The notes: generated from the letters alone by a model not told the origin. A stretch of DNA of 64,000 nucleotides from Flavobacterium saccharophilum (GCF_900142735.1 NZ_FRBY01000003.1:496001-560000); one strand, 5' to 3'; shown: positions 32,113-40,466, numbered from the stretch's first letter. Numbers and translations are program-made.

Positions 32113-33189
32113 TCAATGCTCCCCATACCCAACATCATCCATCTTCCCACTAAAAACACGATACTGAATAATAAAATAAACAATCACTAAAAACAAAGCG
32201 ATAAAAAACCAGCTTAGGCCAGCGTTCAATCCGTATTCTCCAGCAGCAGTGTTGTAAATCGTTAAGGACGGATTTACATTATTCGTCGAAGGCAAAACAT
32301 TCGGAAAAATAGAAACGGCTGTTGAAGCGAATCCTCCCACTAAAAATAAGGTCGAGAATATAAAGGCCTGACCGTCTTTTTTGAAGGAACGCACTTTAAA
32401 CAATCCCAAAATACCAACAAAAGTCATGATTGGAAAAAACCACAAAATTGGATTTTCAATAAAATTATGAAAAGGCTGAGGTTCGATAAAATGCCAGATT
32501 TGTAAGGAGATGAAAACTAAAACCAGTAAAACAATATTCAATTTAAAAACCACATTTTTAAGCTGCGTATTTAAAGACGAATTGGTTTTAAAGATAATCC
32601 AGTTGGCACCATGAATCGTTAATGCCACAACACTCACAATTCCGAGGAAAAGCGTAAACCAATCTATAATTCCCAATTCATTTGCCTGCGGACTAAAGGT
32701 CGGATTCCATAAAGGCAAAAAGAAAAAATGAGCTTCCTGCGTTGAAACGCCATTTTGCACCATTCCGAGGTTGACACCGCGAACAATATTTCCTAAAGCA
32801 ATTCCGAAGAACAAAGCCAAAAGCAAACTCGCAATTCCAAAAGCTTTATCCCAAATCGCTTCCCACATTGGATGATGTACCTGACCTCGCATTTCTAAAC
32901 CGATGGCGCGGAAAATTAACAACCATAAAATCATAATCAACGGCAAATAAAAACCGCTGAAAGAAGAAGCATATAAAGTTGGAAAAGCGAAAAACAAAAC
33001 ACCTCCGGCTGCAATAATCCAAACTTCGTTGGCATCCCAAAACGGACCGATTGCACTTGTAATTGCTTTTTTATCTTTTTCTGTATTGGCAAAAAACAAG
33101 TGAATTATTCCTGCTCCAAAATCGTAACCGTCTAATACAATATAAACGGCCAGAATTCCCATTAAAACGACGTACCAAAAAAATTCCAT
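32113..33189 (-). CDS. cydB: Cytochrome bd oxidase subunit II
   Basis: The protein has 358 residues. The family opening LMGILAVYIVLDGYDFGAGI is clear, followed by about eight transmembrane helices. Internal SAIGPFWDANEVWIIAAGGVLFFAFPTLY is a well-conserved CydB signature. With CydA it forms the quinol oxidase that reduces oxygen at low tension and resists cyanide/sulfide. It lies 2 bp downstream of cydA, so the two form one operon. Confidence 0.96.
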   Translation of the reverse strand: MEFFWYVVLMGILAVYIVLDGYDFGAGIIHLFFANTEKDKKAITSAIGPFWDANEVWIIAAGGVLFFAFPTLYASSFSGFYLPLIMILWLLIFRAIGLEMRGQVHHPMWEAIWDKAFGIASLLLALFFGIALGNIVRGVNLGMVQNGVSTQEAHFFFLPLWNPTFSPQANELGIIDWFTLFLGIVSVVALTIHGANWIIFKTNSSLNTQLKNVVFKLNIVLLVLVFISLQIWHFIEPQPFHNFIENPILWFFPIMTFVGILGLFKVRSFKKDGQAFIFSTLFLVGGFASTAVSIFPNVLPSTNNVNPSLTIYNTAAGEYGLNAGLSWFFIALFLVIVYFIIQYRVFSGKMDDVGYGEH

Positions 33190-33191
33190 AC

Positions 33192-34538
33192 TTATATTTT
33201 TTCTGTTGAAAGTTCCACATGATGAGGTCCTTTATTGATAATTTTCCCAATTAAAAGCAAAAACAGCATTCCGAGTAAAAGATACAATCCTATAAAACCT
33301 AATAAAGTAAATAAGGTATTCCCAGATGAAACGGTTGGCGATGCACCGGCTGCGGTTCGCATTAAATTGTAAACGAGCCATGGCTGTCTTCCTAATTCCG
33401 CGGTGTACCAACCTGTAGTATTGGCAATATACGGAAACGGCATCATAAACATAAGCGACCATAATATCCATTTGGTTTCGAACAGTTTACCTCTAATTAA
33501 TTGAAAAAGAGAAAGAACCATCAAACCAATAAATACCGTTCCGAGTCCGACCATAATATGATAGGCATAATACAAACCTGAAATATTTGTCGGATGTAAA
33601 TCTTCTTCAAATTGATCCAAACCTTTAATTTCCTGATCCCAGTTTCCGTAAGTAAGGAAACTCAGAATATTAGGAACGGCGATTTTATTGTCCAGTTTTT
33701 TGTCTTTGACATCAGGCTGACCGATTAAGACAATTTCAGAACCTTTTTTCTCGGTATGAAAAATTCCTTCCATTGCGGCAAAAGTTACGGGTTGATATTT
33801 TACTACATTTTTAGCCAGTAAATCTCCCGTTGGAACTGCGACAATTATACTCGAAATCAATCCGAAAATAACGCCTGTTTTAAGAAACAATTTTCCGAAA
33901 GAAACATTCTTCTGACTCAAAATATAAAAAGCACCAATTCCCGCTACGATAAAAGAGCTCGTCACCAAAGAAGCGGCCTGATTGTGCAGATAAGAAGGCC
34001 AAAGCCAAGGATTTAAAAATAAAGCCTTGAAATTAGTTAGCACAAATTTTCCGTTTGCCAGAATTTCATAACCCACCGGATTCTGCATCCACGAATGTGT
34101 GGCTATAATCAAATAACCGCTGGCCCAGGAACCAATCATGATTAATACTCCGGTTACAAAATGCCATTTATGTCCGAGGATTTTTTCTCCAAATAAAAAG
34201 ATACCGAGAAATGAGGATTCTAAAAAGAAGGAGAACATCCCTTCCATCGCCAATGTCTGACCGATAATGCCACCGGTTAATTCAGAGAATTTAGCCCAAT
34301 TGGTTCCGAATTGAAACTCCATTGGAATACCGGTTACGACGCCCATAGCAAAATTCAGGGCAAAAATTTTCATCCAGAAATGCGTGGCGTGATTGTATTG
34401 TTCATTTTGAGTTTTAAGATATTTCCATTTGAAATAAACAATGATCAAAGAAAGACCCATTGTTAGCTGCGGAAAAAGGTAGTGAAAGGTAATCGTGAAG
34501 GCGAATTGCATTCGGTCATAAAAAAGCATTTCTTCCAT
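33192..34538 (-). CDS. cydA: Cytochrome bd oxidase subunit I
   Basis: The protein has 448 residues, started at MEEMLFYDRMQFAF; an 11-residue extension is unlikely. The heme b595 ligand His in TFHYLFPQLTMGL, the Q-loop side segments and the NTTGWYTAELGRQPW signature are all seen. The Q loop is short, as in the bd subtype of many Bacteroidota. Its start is preceded by a perfect -7 box (TAAATTTG on the minus strand, 34577-34570). In a window full of sulfide/persulfide genes, a sulfide-tolerant oxidase fits, though no shared operator was seen. Confidence 0.97.
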   Translation of the reverse strand: MEEMLFYDRMQFAFTITFHYLFPQLTMGLSLIIVYFKWKYLKTQNEQYNHATHFWMKIFALNFAMGVVTGIPMEFQFGTNWAKFSELTGGIIGQTLAMEGMFSFFLESSFLGIFLFGEKILGHKWHFVTGVLIMIGSWASGYLIIATHSWMQNPVGYEILANGKFVLTNFKALFLNPWLWPSYLHNQAASLVTSSFIVAGIGAFYILSQKNVSFGKLFLKTGVIFGLISSIIVAVPTGDLLAKNVVKYQPVTFAAMEGIFHTEKKGSEIVLIGQPDVKDKKLDNKIAVPNILSFLTYGNWDQEIKGLDQFEEDLHPTNISGLYYAYHIMVGLGTVFIGLMVLSLFQLIRGKLFETKWILWSLMFMMPFPYIANTTGWYTAELGRQPWLVYNLMRTAAGASPTVSSGNTLFTLLGFIGLYLLLGMLFLLLIGKIINKGPHHVELSTEKI

Positions 34539-34569
34539 TATAGTGGTATTTGGTTTTATGAAGTTCCAC

Positions 34570-34577
34570 AAATTTAC
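34570..34577 (-). promoter_or_regulatory. Promoter -7 box of cydAB
   Basis: Minus-strand TAAATTTG matches TAnnTTTG exactly and is 31 bp before the chosen cydA start. No TTG is visible at 17-23 bp. Confidence 0.5.
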
Positions 34578-34671
34578 CCATTAAAACCCGAAATCCCTGC
34601 CTTTAAAAAAAGTTTATATGCTGGTATTTGTTAAACTTTTCAACAATTTTGAAAAATTTAAAAGCTAAAAT

Positions 34672-34808
34672 ATTAAACACATAGAGACATAGGATTTTGG
34701 AAACGTAAAAAGGCGTTTCACTTGCTTCAAAACACATAGCTATGTGTCTTTAAATTAGTGAAACGCCTTTTTTTAAGCTATGAAAAACTATGATTCTATG
34801 TGTTTAAA
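34672..34808. repeat. Nested palindromic element between cydA and the HD gene
   Basis: The outer pair has TTAAACACATAGA-type sequence at the left and TCTATGTGTTTAA at the right. The next pair, AAAAAGGCGTTTCACT (34707-34722) and AGTGAAACGCCTTTTT (34757-34772), is perfect at 16 bp. The centre ACACATAGCTATGTGT (34732-34747) is a perfect 16-bp palindrome. Confidence 0.7.
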
Positions 34809-34810
34809 AT

Positions 34811-35404
34811 TTATTCATTTTTCAAAATTCCGTTTGCAACACTTTCATTTATTAAATCTTCCGCGTAATTCCATAAAGTTGTAGAGCCTTCTTTTATGAC
34901 GCTCTTTTTTTCGAAAACCTTTTTATAGGGCACGTCAAATTCCTTCCAGGTTCCTCCGTTGTTGGATGTATTTTGCAATAAAGGCTCTAACCTGTCCATC
35001 GATTTTGCAAACTTGGCTTCATTGGTTTCACCAGCTTCAAATTCTTCCCAAATGGCAATCATATCCTCTGCTTGTTTTTTCGGAAGCAAACCAAAAATAC
35101 GATTCGCTGCTAATCGTTCTTCATCGCTATTGGAATGATTTACTTGAGTATCATATAGAAAAACATCTCCGGCGTCGATTTCTACAATATCATGAATTAA
35201 AACCATCTTTACTACTTTCAAAACATCAATCGGTTCATTTGAATGTTCTGCTAAAACGATCGCCATCAATGCCAAATGCCAGCTGTGCTCTGCATCATTT
35301 TCATTTCGGTCGCTGTTAAAGAGCTTCGTTTTTCGCTGAATGTATTTTACTTTATCAATCTCTTTTATAAAAGCAATTTGATCCAATAACGCTGTTGTGT
35401 TCAT
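34811..35404 (-). CDS. HD domain phosphohydrolase (YfbR/HDDC2 type)
   Basis: The protein has 197 residues from MNTTALLDQIAFIKEID; the longer frame to 35461 is unlikely. The HD motif set is present: NDAEHSWHLALMAIVLAEHSN (first His), VKMVLIHDIVEIDAGDVFLYD (the HD pair) and the downstream Asp in FAKSMDRLEPLLQN. Members hydrolyse deoxynucleoside monophosphates or related phosphates using divalent metal. There is no specific link to its neighbours. Confidence 0.88.
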   Translation of the reverse strand: MNTTALLDQIAFIKEIDKVKYIQRKTKLFNSDRNENDAEHSWHLALMAIVLAEHSNEPIDVLKVVKMVLIHDIVEIDAGDVFLYDTQVNHSNSDEERLAANRIFGLLPKKQAEDMIAIWEEFEAGETNEAKFAKSMDRLEPLLQNTSNNGGTWKEFDVPYKKVFEKKSVIKEGSTTLWNYAEDLINESVANGILKNE

Positions 35405-35535
35405 ATAAAGTATATTATGTAGTAATCCTGTAAAATTACAAAATACCTGATCTTTAATCAAATTGCTTTTCCGTTGATTTATTCTTTTAACCTATTTCGT
35501 TTTTTCTTTCTTTTTTTTGGAAAACTCGAATTTCT

Positions 35536-35579
35536 GTAACATTAGTCACTTATTTTACGAAAAAACAAAGTTACCTTTG
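35536..35579 (+). promoter_or_regulatory. MBL-rhodanese promoter with Crp/Fnr-type palindrome
   Basis: GTAACATTAGTCAC (35536-35549) matches the tauE site (in reverse complement) in 12 of 14 bases. TACCTTTG (35572-35579) is a full -7 box. The distance from the operator centre (35542.5) to the first base of the box is 29.5 bp, identical to tauE. Confidence 0.65.
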
Positions 35580-35604
35580 TACATCATATTTAAGATTTCA
35601 TATC

Positions 35605-37023
35605 ATGAAAATTGAACAAATTTACACCGGATGCCTTGCGCAAGGTGCATACTATATAACGTCAAATGGAGAAGCGGCGATTATTGATCCACTTAGGGAA
35701 ATTCAGCCTTATTTAGATCGTTTAGAACGCGATGCTGTAAAGCTGAAATACATTTTTGAAACGCATTTCCACGCTGATTTTGTCTCAGGCCATATTGACT
35801 TAAGTAAAGAAACTGGAGCGCCAATTGTTTACGGACCAAATGCGGCTTGCGAATTCGACTGCATTTCAGCAAAAGACGGACAAGAATTTAAAATCGGAAA
35901 TATTACGATAAAAGCACTGCATACTCCAGGTCATACCATGGAAAGCACAACGTATTTATTGATTGACGAAAACGGAAAAGATCACGCGATTTTTTCTGGA
36001 GATACTTTATTTATAGGCGATGTTGGCCGTCCGGATTTAGCGCAAAAAGCGGCTGGAATGACACAAGATCAATTGGCTGGAATTTTATTTCACTCGTTGA
36101 GAGATAAAGTGATGACTTTGGCTGATGATGTAATTGTTTATCCGGCGCACGGTGCGGGAAGCGCTTGCGGGAAAAACATGAGTAAAGAAACCGTTTCAAC
36201 AATCGGGAATCAAAAAGCAACCAATTATGCTTTGCGTGCCGATATGAGCGAAGCCGAATTTATTAAAGAAGTTACCGACGGATTACTACCTCCTCCAGCT
36301 TATTTCAGTATGAACGTAGCCATGAATAAAGGTGGTTACGAAAGCTTCGAATCGGTTTTGCATAATGGAATGAAAGCAATAAAAGCAGAAGATTTTGAGG
36401 CTGTTGCCGAAGAAACCGGAGCTTTAATTTTAGACACCAGAAAAAGCGGTGATTTTTATAAAGGATTTATTCCGCAATCTATTAATATTGGAATTAACGG
36501 AGATTTTGCACCGTGGGTTGGAACTTTGATTGCCAATGTAAAACAACCTATTATATTAGTAACCGAAAATGGTTTAGAAGAAGAAACCGTAACACGTTTA
36601 AGCCGTGTTGGTTTTGATTCGATTATCGGACATTTGGAAGGTGGTTTTGAAGCCTGGCAAAAAGCAGGTTTTGAAGTAGATACTGTAAATAGAATTTCAG
36701 CAGACCAATTTGCTTCTGAATTTAAAATTGAAGAAGATAAAGTTATTGATGTTCGCAAAGAAACGGAATATGAAGCAGAACATATCGAAGACGCTTACAG
36801 CAAACCTTTGGCTTATATTAATGACTGGGTCAAAGACATTAATCCAAAGGAGCATTTTTACTTGCATTGTGCGGGAGGCTACAGAAGTATGATTGCGGCG
36901 TCGATTTTACAAGCGCGCGGTTTCAGAAACTTTACTGAAATTGACGGCGGTTTTGGAGCCATTGCAAAAACAGATATTCCAAAATCAGATTTTGTTTGCC
37001 AAAGCAAAGTCCTGAAAGCATAA
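35605..37023 (+). CDS. Persulfide dioxygenase-like MBL fused to two rhodanese domains
   Basis: The protein has 472 residues. Residues 1-250 form a metallo-beta-lactamase fold: THFHADFVSGH (HxHxDF variant), LHTPGHT, SGDTLFIGDVGRPD and YPAHGAGSACG complete the metal site, as in persulfide dioxygenases. Two rhodanese repeats follow. The first (about 260-360) has a Thr/Glu in place of the catalytic Cys (ILVTENGLEE), while the second keeps Cys in YLHCAGGYRSMIA. The layout matches CstB-type enzymes that oxidise glutathione or protein persulfide to sulfite and thiosulfate. It is followed by a palindromic element and the YeeE genes. Confidence 0.92.
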   Translation: MKIEQIYTGCLAQGAYYITSNGEAAIIDPLREIQPYLDRLERDAVKLKYIFETHFHADFVSGHIDLSKETGAPIVYGPNAACEFDCISAKDGQEFKIGNITIKALHTPGHTMESTTYLLIDENGKDHAIFSGDTLFIGDVGRPDLAQKAAGMTQDQLAGILFHSLRDKVMTLADDVIVYPAHGAGSACGKNMSKETVSTIGNQKATNYALRADMSEAEFIKEVTDGLLPPPAYFSMNVAMNKGGYESFESVLHNGMKAIKAEDFEAVAEETGALILDTRKSGDFYKGFIPQSINIGINGDFAPWVGTLIANVKQPIILVTENGLEEETVTRLSRVGFDSIIGHLEGGFEAWQKAGFEVDTVNRISADQFASEFKIEEDKVIDVRKETEYEAEHIEDAYSKPLAYINDWVKDINPKEHFYLHCAGGYRSMIAASILQARGFRNFTEIDGGFGAIAKTDIPKSDFVCQSKVLKA

Positions 37024-37029
37024 TTTTTT

Positions 37030-37190
37030 ACCATTAAGATATTAAGTTTATTAAGTAACTGTATCTTAAAAGTATTGAACATAAATTTTTTACCATTAAA
37101 ATATTAAGAGAATTAAGCAAGTGATACTTAATTTTTCTTATCAAGTTTCATTAAGCTGCTAAATCTTAATTTCCTTAATATCTTAATGGT
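37030..37190. repeat. Palindromic element (copy 3) between the MBL and YeeE genes
   Basis: Left arms ACCATTAAGATATTAAG (from 37030) and a second near copy (from 37092) pair with the right arm ending ATATCTTAATGGT (37165-37190). This is the same family as the copies that flank the Crp/Fnr gene. Here the left arm is duplicated. Confidence 0.65.
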
Positions 37191-37224
37191 AAAAAAAATA
37201 AAAATCTAATTTTTTTTTTTTAAC

Positions 37225-37794
37225 ATGAACCTACTCGAAATTATTAAAGAACCTTGGCCTTGGTACGTTGCAGGTCCGCTAATTGGACTGACTGTTCCTA
37301 TTTTGTTGATTATCGGAAATAAATCTTTCGGGATTAGCTCGTCTTTAAGACATATTTGTGCGGCTTGTATTCCGGCGAATATTTCATTTTTTAAATACGA
37401 CTGGAAAAAAGAAAGCTGGAATTTATTTTTCGTTTTCGGAATTTTTCTTGGCGGAATTATTGCTGCTTATCTTTTAGCAAATCCAAATCCGGTTGAAATT
37501 ACGCCGCAGCTTTCGGAGCAATTGGCTTCATATGGCATTACGGATCATTCCGGATTATTGCCAAAAGAATTGTTTTCATGGGAAAGTTTATTCACACTTC
37601 GTGGTTTTATCATGATTGTCGTTGGCGGATTTCTAGTTGGTTTCGGAACGCGTTACGCTGGCGGATGCACGAGCGGACATGCGATTATGGGAATTTCAAA
37701 TTTACAATGGCCTTCATTAGTAGCGACAATCTGTTTTATGATTGGCGGCTTTATTATGGCAAATTTGATTTTACCTTATATTCTTGCTCTTTAG
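37225..37794 (+). CDS. YeeE/YedE family transporter, part 1
   Basis: The protein has 189 residues with about four transmembrane helices. The signature motif VGFGTRYAGGCTSGHAIMG contains the Cys that in TsuA (YeeE) carries thiosulfate across the membrane, while another Cys pair (HICAACIPANI) lies in the N-terminal half. It imports or moves thiosulfate. It is one half of a split system; the next gene holds the other half. The downstream gene starts 29 bp after its stop (from the chosen ATG). Confidence 0.88.
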   Translation: MNLLEIIKEPWPWYVAGPLIGLTVPILLIIGNKSFGISSSLRHICAACIPANISFFKYDWKKESWNLFFVFGIFLGGIIAAYLLANPNPVEITPQLSEQLASYGITDHSGLLPKELFSWESLFTLRGFIMIVVGGFLVGFGTRYAGGCTSGHAIMGISNLQWPSLVATICFMIGGFIMANLILPYILAL

Positions 37795-37822
37795 AACATT
37801 CTTTCACTTTAAAATTTCAAAA

Positions 37823-38302
37823 ATGAATAATTTAGAAAATAAAAATACCGATACAGAAGGAATCAACGCAAGTCAATTGAAAGATTCAGGTTTGTCAAAC
37901 TTAAAATATCTTTTGGTTGGAATCTTTTTCGGAATTGTATTCGTAAAAGCCGAAATCATCAGCTGGTTCCGTATTCAGGAAATGTTTCAATTGCAGTCTT
38001 TCTTTATGTATGGCGTAATTGGAAGCGCGGTTGTTGTTGGCGTAATTTCAGTTCAGATCATTAAAAGATTTAACATCAAAACCATTCACGGAGAAAAAAT
38101 CGAAATTCAGCCAAAGGTTTTCAGTAAAGGACAAATCTACGGAGGACTGATGTTCGGATTTGGCTGGGCGATTACCGGAGCTTGCCCTGGACCTTTGTTC
38201 GCTCAAATTGGGACTGGAGTTACCGTAATTGTGGTTACTTTATTAAGTGCGATTGCAGGAACCTGGTTTTATGGTTTAATTAAAGACAAATTGCCTCACT
38301 AA
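37823..38302 (+). CDS. YeeE/YedE family transporter, part 2
   Basis: The protein has 159 residues from MNNLENKNTDTEGINASQ; a 13-residue longer frame overlaps the previous gene and is rejected. There are about four transmembrane helices. The motif GWAITGACPGPLFAQIG contains a single Cys in the same position as the thiosulfate-carrying Cys of TsuA halves. With the preceding gene it would make the full helical transporter. The cysteine motifs GGCTSGH and GACPGP are typical of the two halves in Bacteroidota and Proteobacteria. Confidence 0.88.
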   Translation: MNNLENKNTDTEGINASQLKDSGLSNLKYLLVGIFFGIVFVKAEIISWFRIQEMFQLQSFFMYGVIGSAVVVGVISVQIIKRFNIKTIHGEKIEIQPKVFSKGQIYGGLMFGFGWAITGACPGPLFAQIGTGVTVIVVTLLSAIAGTWFYGLIKDKLPH

Positions 38303-38327
38303 TACCTTATATAATTAGATTAAAAAA

Positions 38328-38843
38328 ATGAGTATAACAGCATTACAATTAAGAAAAGCAACTCTTGCAGAAGTACCTCAAATTTGGGAAATTATACAAG
38401 ATGCTATTGAACAAAGACGATTAGAAGGAAGCAAACAATGGCAGGATGGTTATCCAAATGAACTTTCCATCACAAATGATATAAATAATGGTTTTGGATA
38501 TGTGCTTACAGAAAACGAAACTATTTTATGTTACGCTGCGATTATTTTCGACATAGAACCGGCTTACGAAGAAATCGAAGGCAAATGGCTTACTAACGGC
38601 GATTATGTTGTTGTGCATCGTGTAGCTGTATCCAAATTGGCAAAAGGAAAAGGCATTGCTACCAAACTTTTTGAACACGTTGAAGGTTTAAGCATTGAAA
38701 ATAATGTTTACAGCATTAAGGTAGACACTAATTTTGACAATGTTCCAATGTTGAAAATATTAGACAAATTAAACTATACTTATTGTGGTGAAGTCTATTT
38801 TAGAGGTGGAGCACGAAGAGCATACGAGAAACAATTATCATAA
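38328..38843 (+). CDS. GNAT acetyltransferase
   Basis: The protein has 171 residues. The GNAT motif A is VVHRVAVSKLAKGKGIATKLFEHVEGLSIENNVYSIKVDTNFDN with the K-G-K-G-I-A acetyl-CoA loop. The end LNYTYCGEVYFRGG is the standard last part. It is 25 bp after the YeeE part 2 gene on the same strand, so it may be cotranscribed, but the substrate is unknown and a sulfur-related role would only be a guess. Confidence 0.85.
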   Translation: MSITALQLRKATLAEVPQIWEIIQDAIEQRRLEGSKQWQDGYPNELSITNDINNGFGYVLTENETILCYAAIIFDIEPAYEEIEGKWLTNGDYVVVHRVAVSKLAKGKGIATKLFEHVEGLSIENNVYSIKVDTNFDNVPMLKILDKLNYTYCGEVYFRGGARRAYEKQLS

Positions 38844-38869
38844 GTAAGATAAAGTTAAGATTACATATT

Positions 38870-38905
38870 AAACCCGACAGATTTTGAAAACCTGTCGGGT
38901 TTGTT
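38870..38905 (+). terminator. Terminator after the GNAT gene
   Basis: AAACCCGACAG (38870-38880) and CTGTCGGGTTT (38892-38902) are perfect arms of 11 bp with an 11-nt loop and a T-rich tail. It closes the sulfur block. Confidence 0.75.
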
Positions 38906-38911
38906 TTATAC

Positions 38912-39035
38912 TGTGCCCGCGTGAGGGATAGAAGCTGGCTACCGAAGTAGCGCGTATAGCCCGACAGCATCCCGATGAGAGGGCGTATACGCGCAAAGTA
39001 AATTTGCCCTCTCATCGGGATGGTGGCACGCCCTA
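38912..39035. repeat. GC-rich structured repeat
   Basis: This stretch is much richer in G+C than its surroundings and holds a 17-bp perfect pair, CATCCCGATGAGAGGGC (38968-38984) and GCCCTCTCATCGGGATG (39006-39022). It has CGTGAGGGATAGAAGC near the start and a GGCACGCCCT end that complements GTGCCCGCG. Similar GAGGGATAGAAGC motifs are dispersed in Bacteroidota. Confidence 0.6.
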
Positions 39036-39042
39036 CTCAATA

Positions 39043-39084
39043 TCAATGTCAATGTCAATGTCAATGTCAATGTCAATGTCAATG
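39043..39084 (+). repeat. Hexanucleotide tandem repeat (TCAATG)7
   Basis: Seven exact copies of TCAATG, with a TCAATA before and TCAA plus imperfect copies after. It lies about 250 bp upstream of the MarR gene. It is a possible length-variable tract, but not in a coding region or promoter spacer. Confidence 0.85.
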
Positions 39085-39277
39085 TCAAAAATCAATTTCA
39101 ATTTCAATGGCAAAAATCAATTTTAATTTCAAAATTATTTTCACTTTAAAATATCGTTAACATCATTAAAACATTATTATAATTTAAAATTTTTACGTTA
39201 TTTTTACATTAATTACATAGGATAAGTATAGTTGTAAATTTTGCTATAATCGAATTAACGAAAATTTAACATCACAT

Positions 39278-39320
39278 TTGTATATACAACTATTAAAAGT
39301 TATACATTTGTATATACAAA
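39278..39320 (+). promoter_or_regulatory. marR promoter with two palindromic operators
   Basis: TTGTATATACAA (39278-39289, 12-bp palindrome) and TTTGTATATACAAA (39307-39320, 14-bp) are spaced 30 bp apart. The first contains the TTG -33 element, and TACATTTG (39303-39310) is the -7 box overlapping the second. The TTG-to-TA spacer is 22 bp. Binding at both would block the promoter, so MarR autoregulation is likely. Confidence 0.75.
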
Positions 39321-39336
39321 TTATACACTTACGACT

Positions 39337-39798
39337 ATGACAATTGAAGAGGTTATAAAAAGTACAGTAAAGCTGGATAATGCGAAAAAAGTTATTCTGA
39401 ATATCATGTACACGCAGAATGTGATTCACGATCATTTTAACGAGTTGATAAAACCGTATGATTTATCTGGAGAGCAATATAATGTGCTACGTATATTAAG
39501 AGGACAAAAAGGAAAGCCGGCTAATATGTGTGTGATACAGGAACGCATGTTGGCAAAAACAAGTAATACAACACGCTTAGTAGACAAACTTTTACTAAAA
39601 GATTATGTTACCCGAAATGTTTGCCCGGACAACCGACGAAAAATTGAAGTTCTAATCACACAAAAAGGATTAGATATATTAAAAGAATTAGATCCGAAAG
39701 TAGATGAGCACGAGCGCGCGTTTGCTAACAATATAAGCCAGGAAGAATTAGAATTATTGAATCAGTTATTAGAAAAATACAGAACCCAACAAAATTAA
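39337..39798 (+). CDS. MarR family transcriptional regulator
   Basis: The protein has 153 residues. The winged-helix MarR core is complete: LSGEQYNVLRILRGQKGKPANMCVIQERMLAKTSNTTRLVDKLLLKDYVTRNVCPDNRRKIEVLITQKG contains the recognition helix (NTTRLVDKLL) and the basic wing tip with DNRRKIEV. It probably represses its own operon until a phenolic or oxidant ligand binds. It is first in a probable three-gene set with the nitroreductase and YceI, with the two operators upstream. Confidence 0.92.
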   Translation: MTIEEVIKSTVKLDNAKKVILNIMYTQNVIHDHFNELIKPYDLSGEQYNVLRILRGQKGKPANMCVIQERMLAKTSNTTRLVDKLLLKDYVTRNVCPDNRRKIEVLITQKGLDILKELDPKVDEHERAFANNISQEELELLNQLLEKYRTQQN

Positions 39799-39802
39799 TA
39801 TT

Positions 39803-40435
39803 ATGAGTACACTATTAGAAAATCTAAATTGGAGATACGCAACCAAAAAATTTGATGCAACTAAAAAAATCTCTGCTTCAGATTTAAATACTTTAAAAGA
39901 AGCTGTTAGACTAAGTGCTTCTTCATACGGATTACAACCTTACAAAGTTGTTATTGTTGAAAATCCGGAAATTAGAGAAAAATTAAAAGCTGCGGCTTAC
40001 GGACAAACTCAGATTACAGATGCATCGCAATTGTTTATATTTGCTAATGATTTAAATCTTGGCGCGGTTTCTGTAGACGATTACATCAAAAACATTAGCG
40101 AAACAAGAGGTGTTCCTGCTGATGCTTTGGCTGGATTCAGCGACATGATGAAAGGTACTATTGCAAATTTATCAGATGACAACAAAAACATCTGGACAGC
40201 AAAACAAACTTATATCGCTTTAGGAACTTTATTAAGTGCTGCTTCTGAATTAAAAATTGATGCAACTCCAATGGAAGGATTTAATGCTGCGGCATTTAAT
40301 GAAATCTTAGGTTTTGACAAATTAGGTTTAAATGCTTCAGTTATTGCAACTGTTGGTTACAGACATGATGAGGACGACGCTCAGCATTACAAAAAGGTTA
40401 GAAAATCTCACGAGGAATTATTTATCACTATATAA
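39803..40435 (+). CDS. Nitroreductase-family NAD(P)H oxidoreductase
   Basis: The protein has 210 residues. It is an FMN-binding NfsB-like nitroreductase: LNWRYATKKFDATKKIS at the N-terminus (the R-x-x-x-K flavin phosphate region), VRLSASSYGLQPYKVVIV in the FMN-binding strand, and GTLLSAASELKIDATPMEGFNAAAFNEILG with the catalytic PMEGF block. It reduces nitro or quinone compounds. It begins 4 bp after marR, so it is the likely target of that regulator. The physiological substrate is unknown. Confidence 0.93.
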   Translation: MSTLLENLNWRYATKKFDATKKISASDLNTLKEAVRLSASSYGLQPYKVVIVENPEIREKLKAAAYGQTQITDASQLFIFANDLNLGAVSVDDYIKNISETRGVPADALAGFSDMMKGTIANLSDDNKNIWTAKQTYIALGTLLSAASELKIDATPMEGFNAAAFNEILGFDKLGLNASVIATVGYRHDEDDAQHYKKVRKSHEELFITI

Positions 40436-40466
40436 TTATTATTAATCCAAAATCAATTTTAACAAA

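Noticed and set aside
39043..39084. CRISPR-like array
   Set aside because: It is a plain hexanucleotide tandem repeat with no spacers; no other candidate repeat-spacer array was seen.
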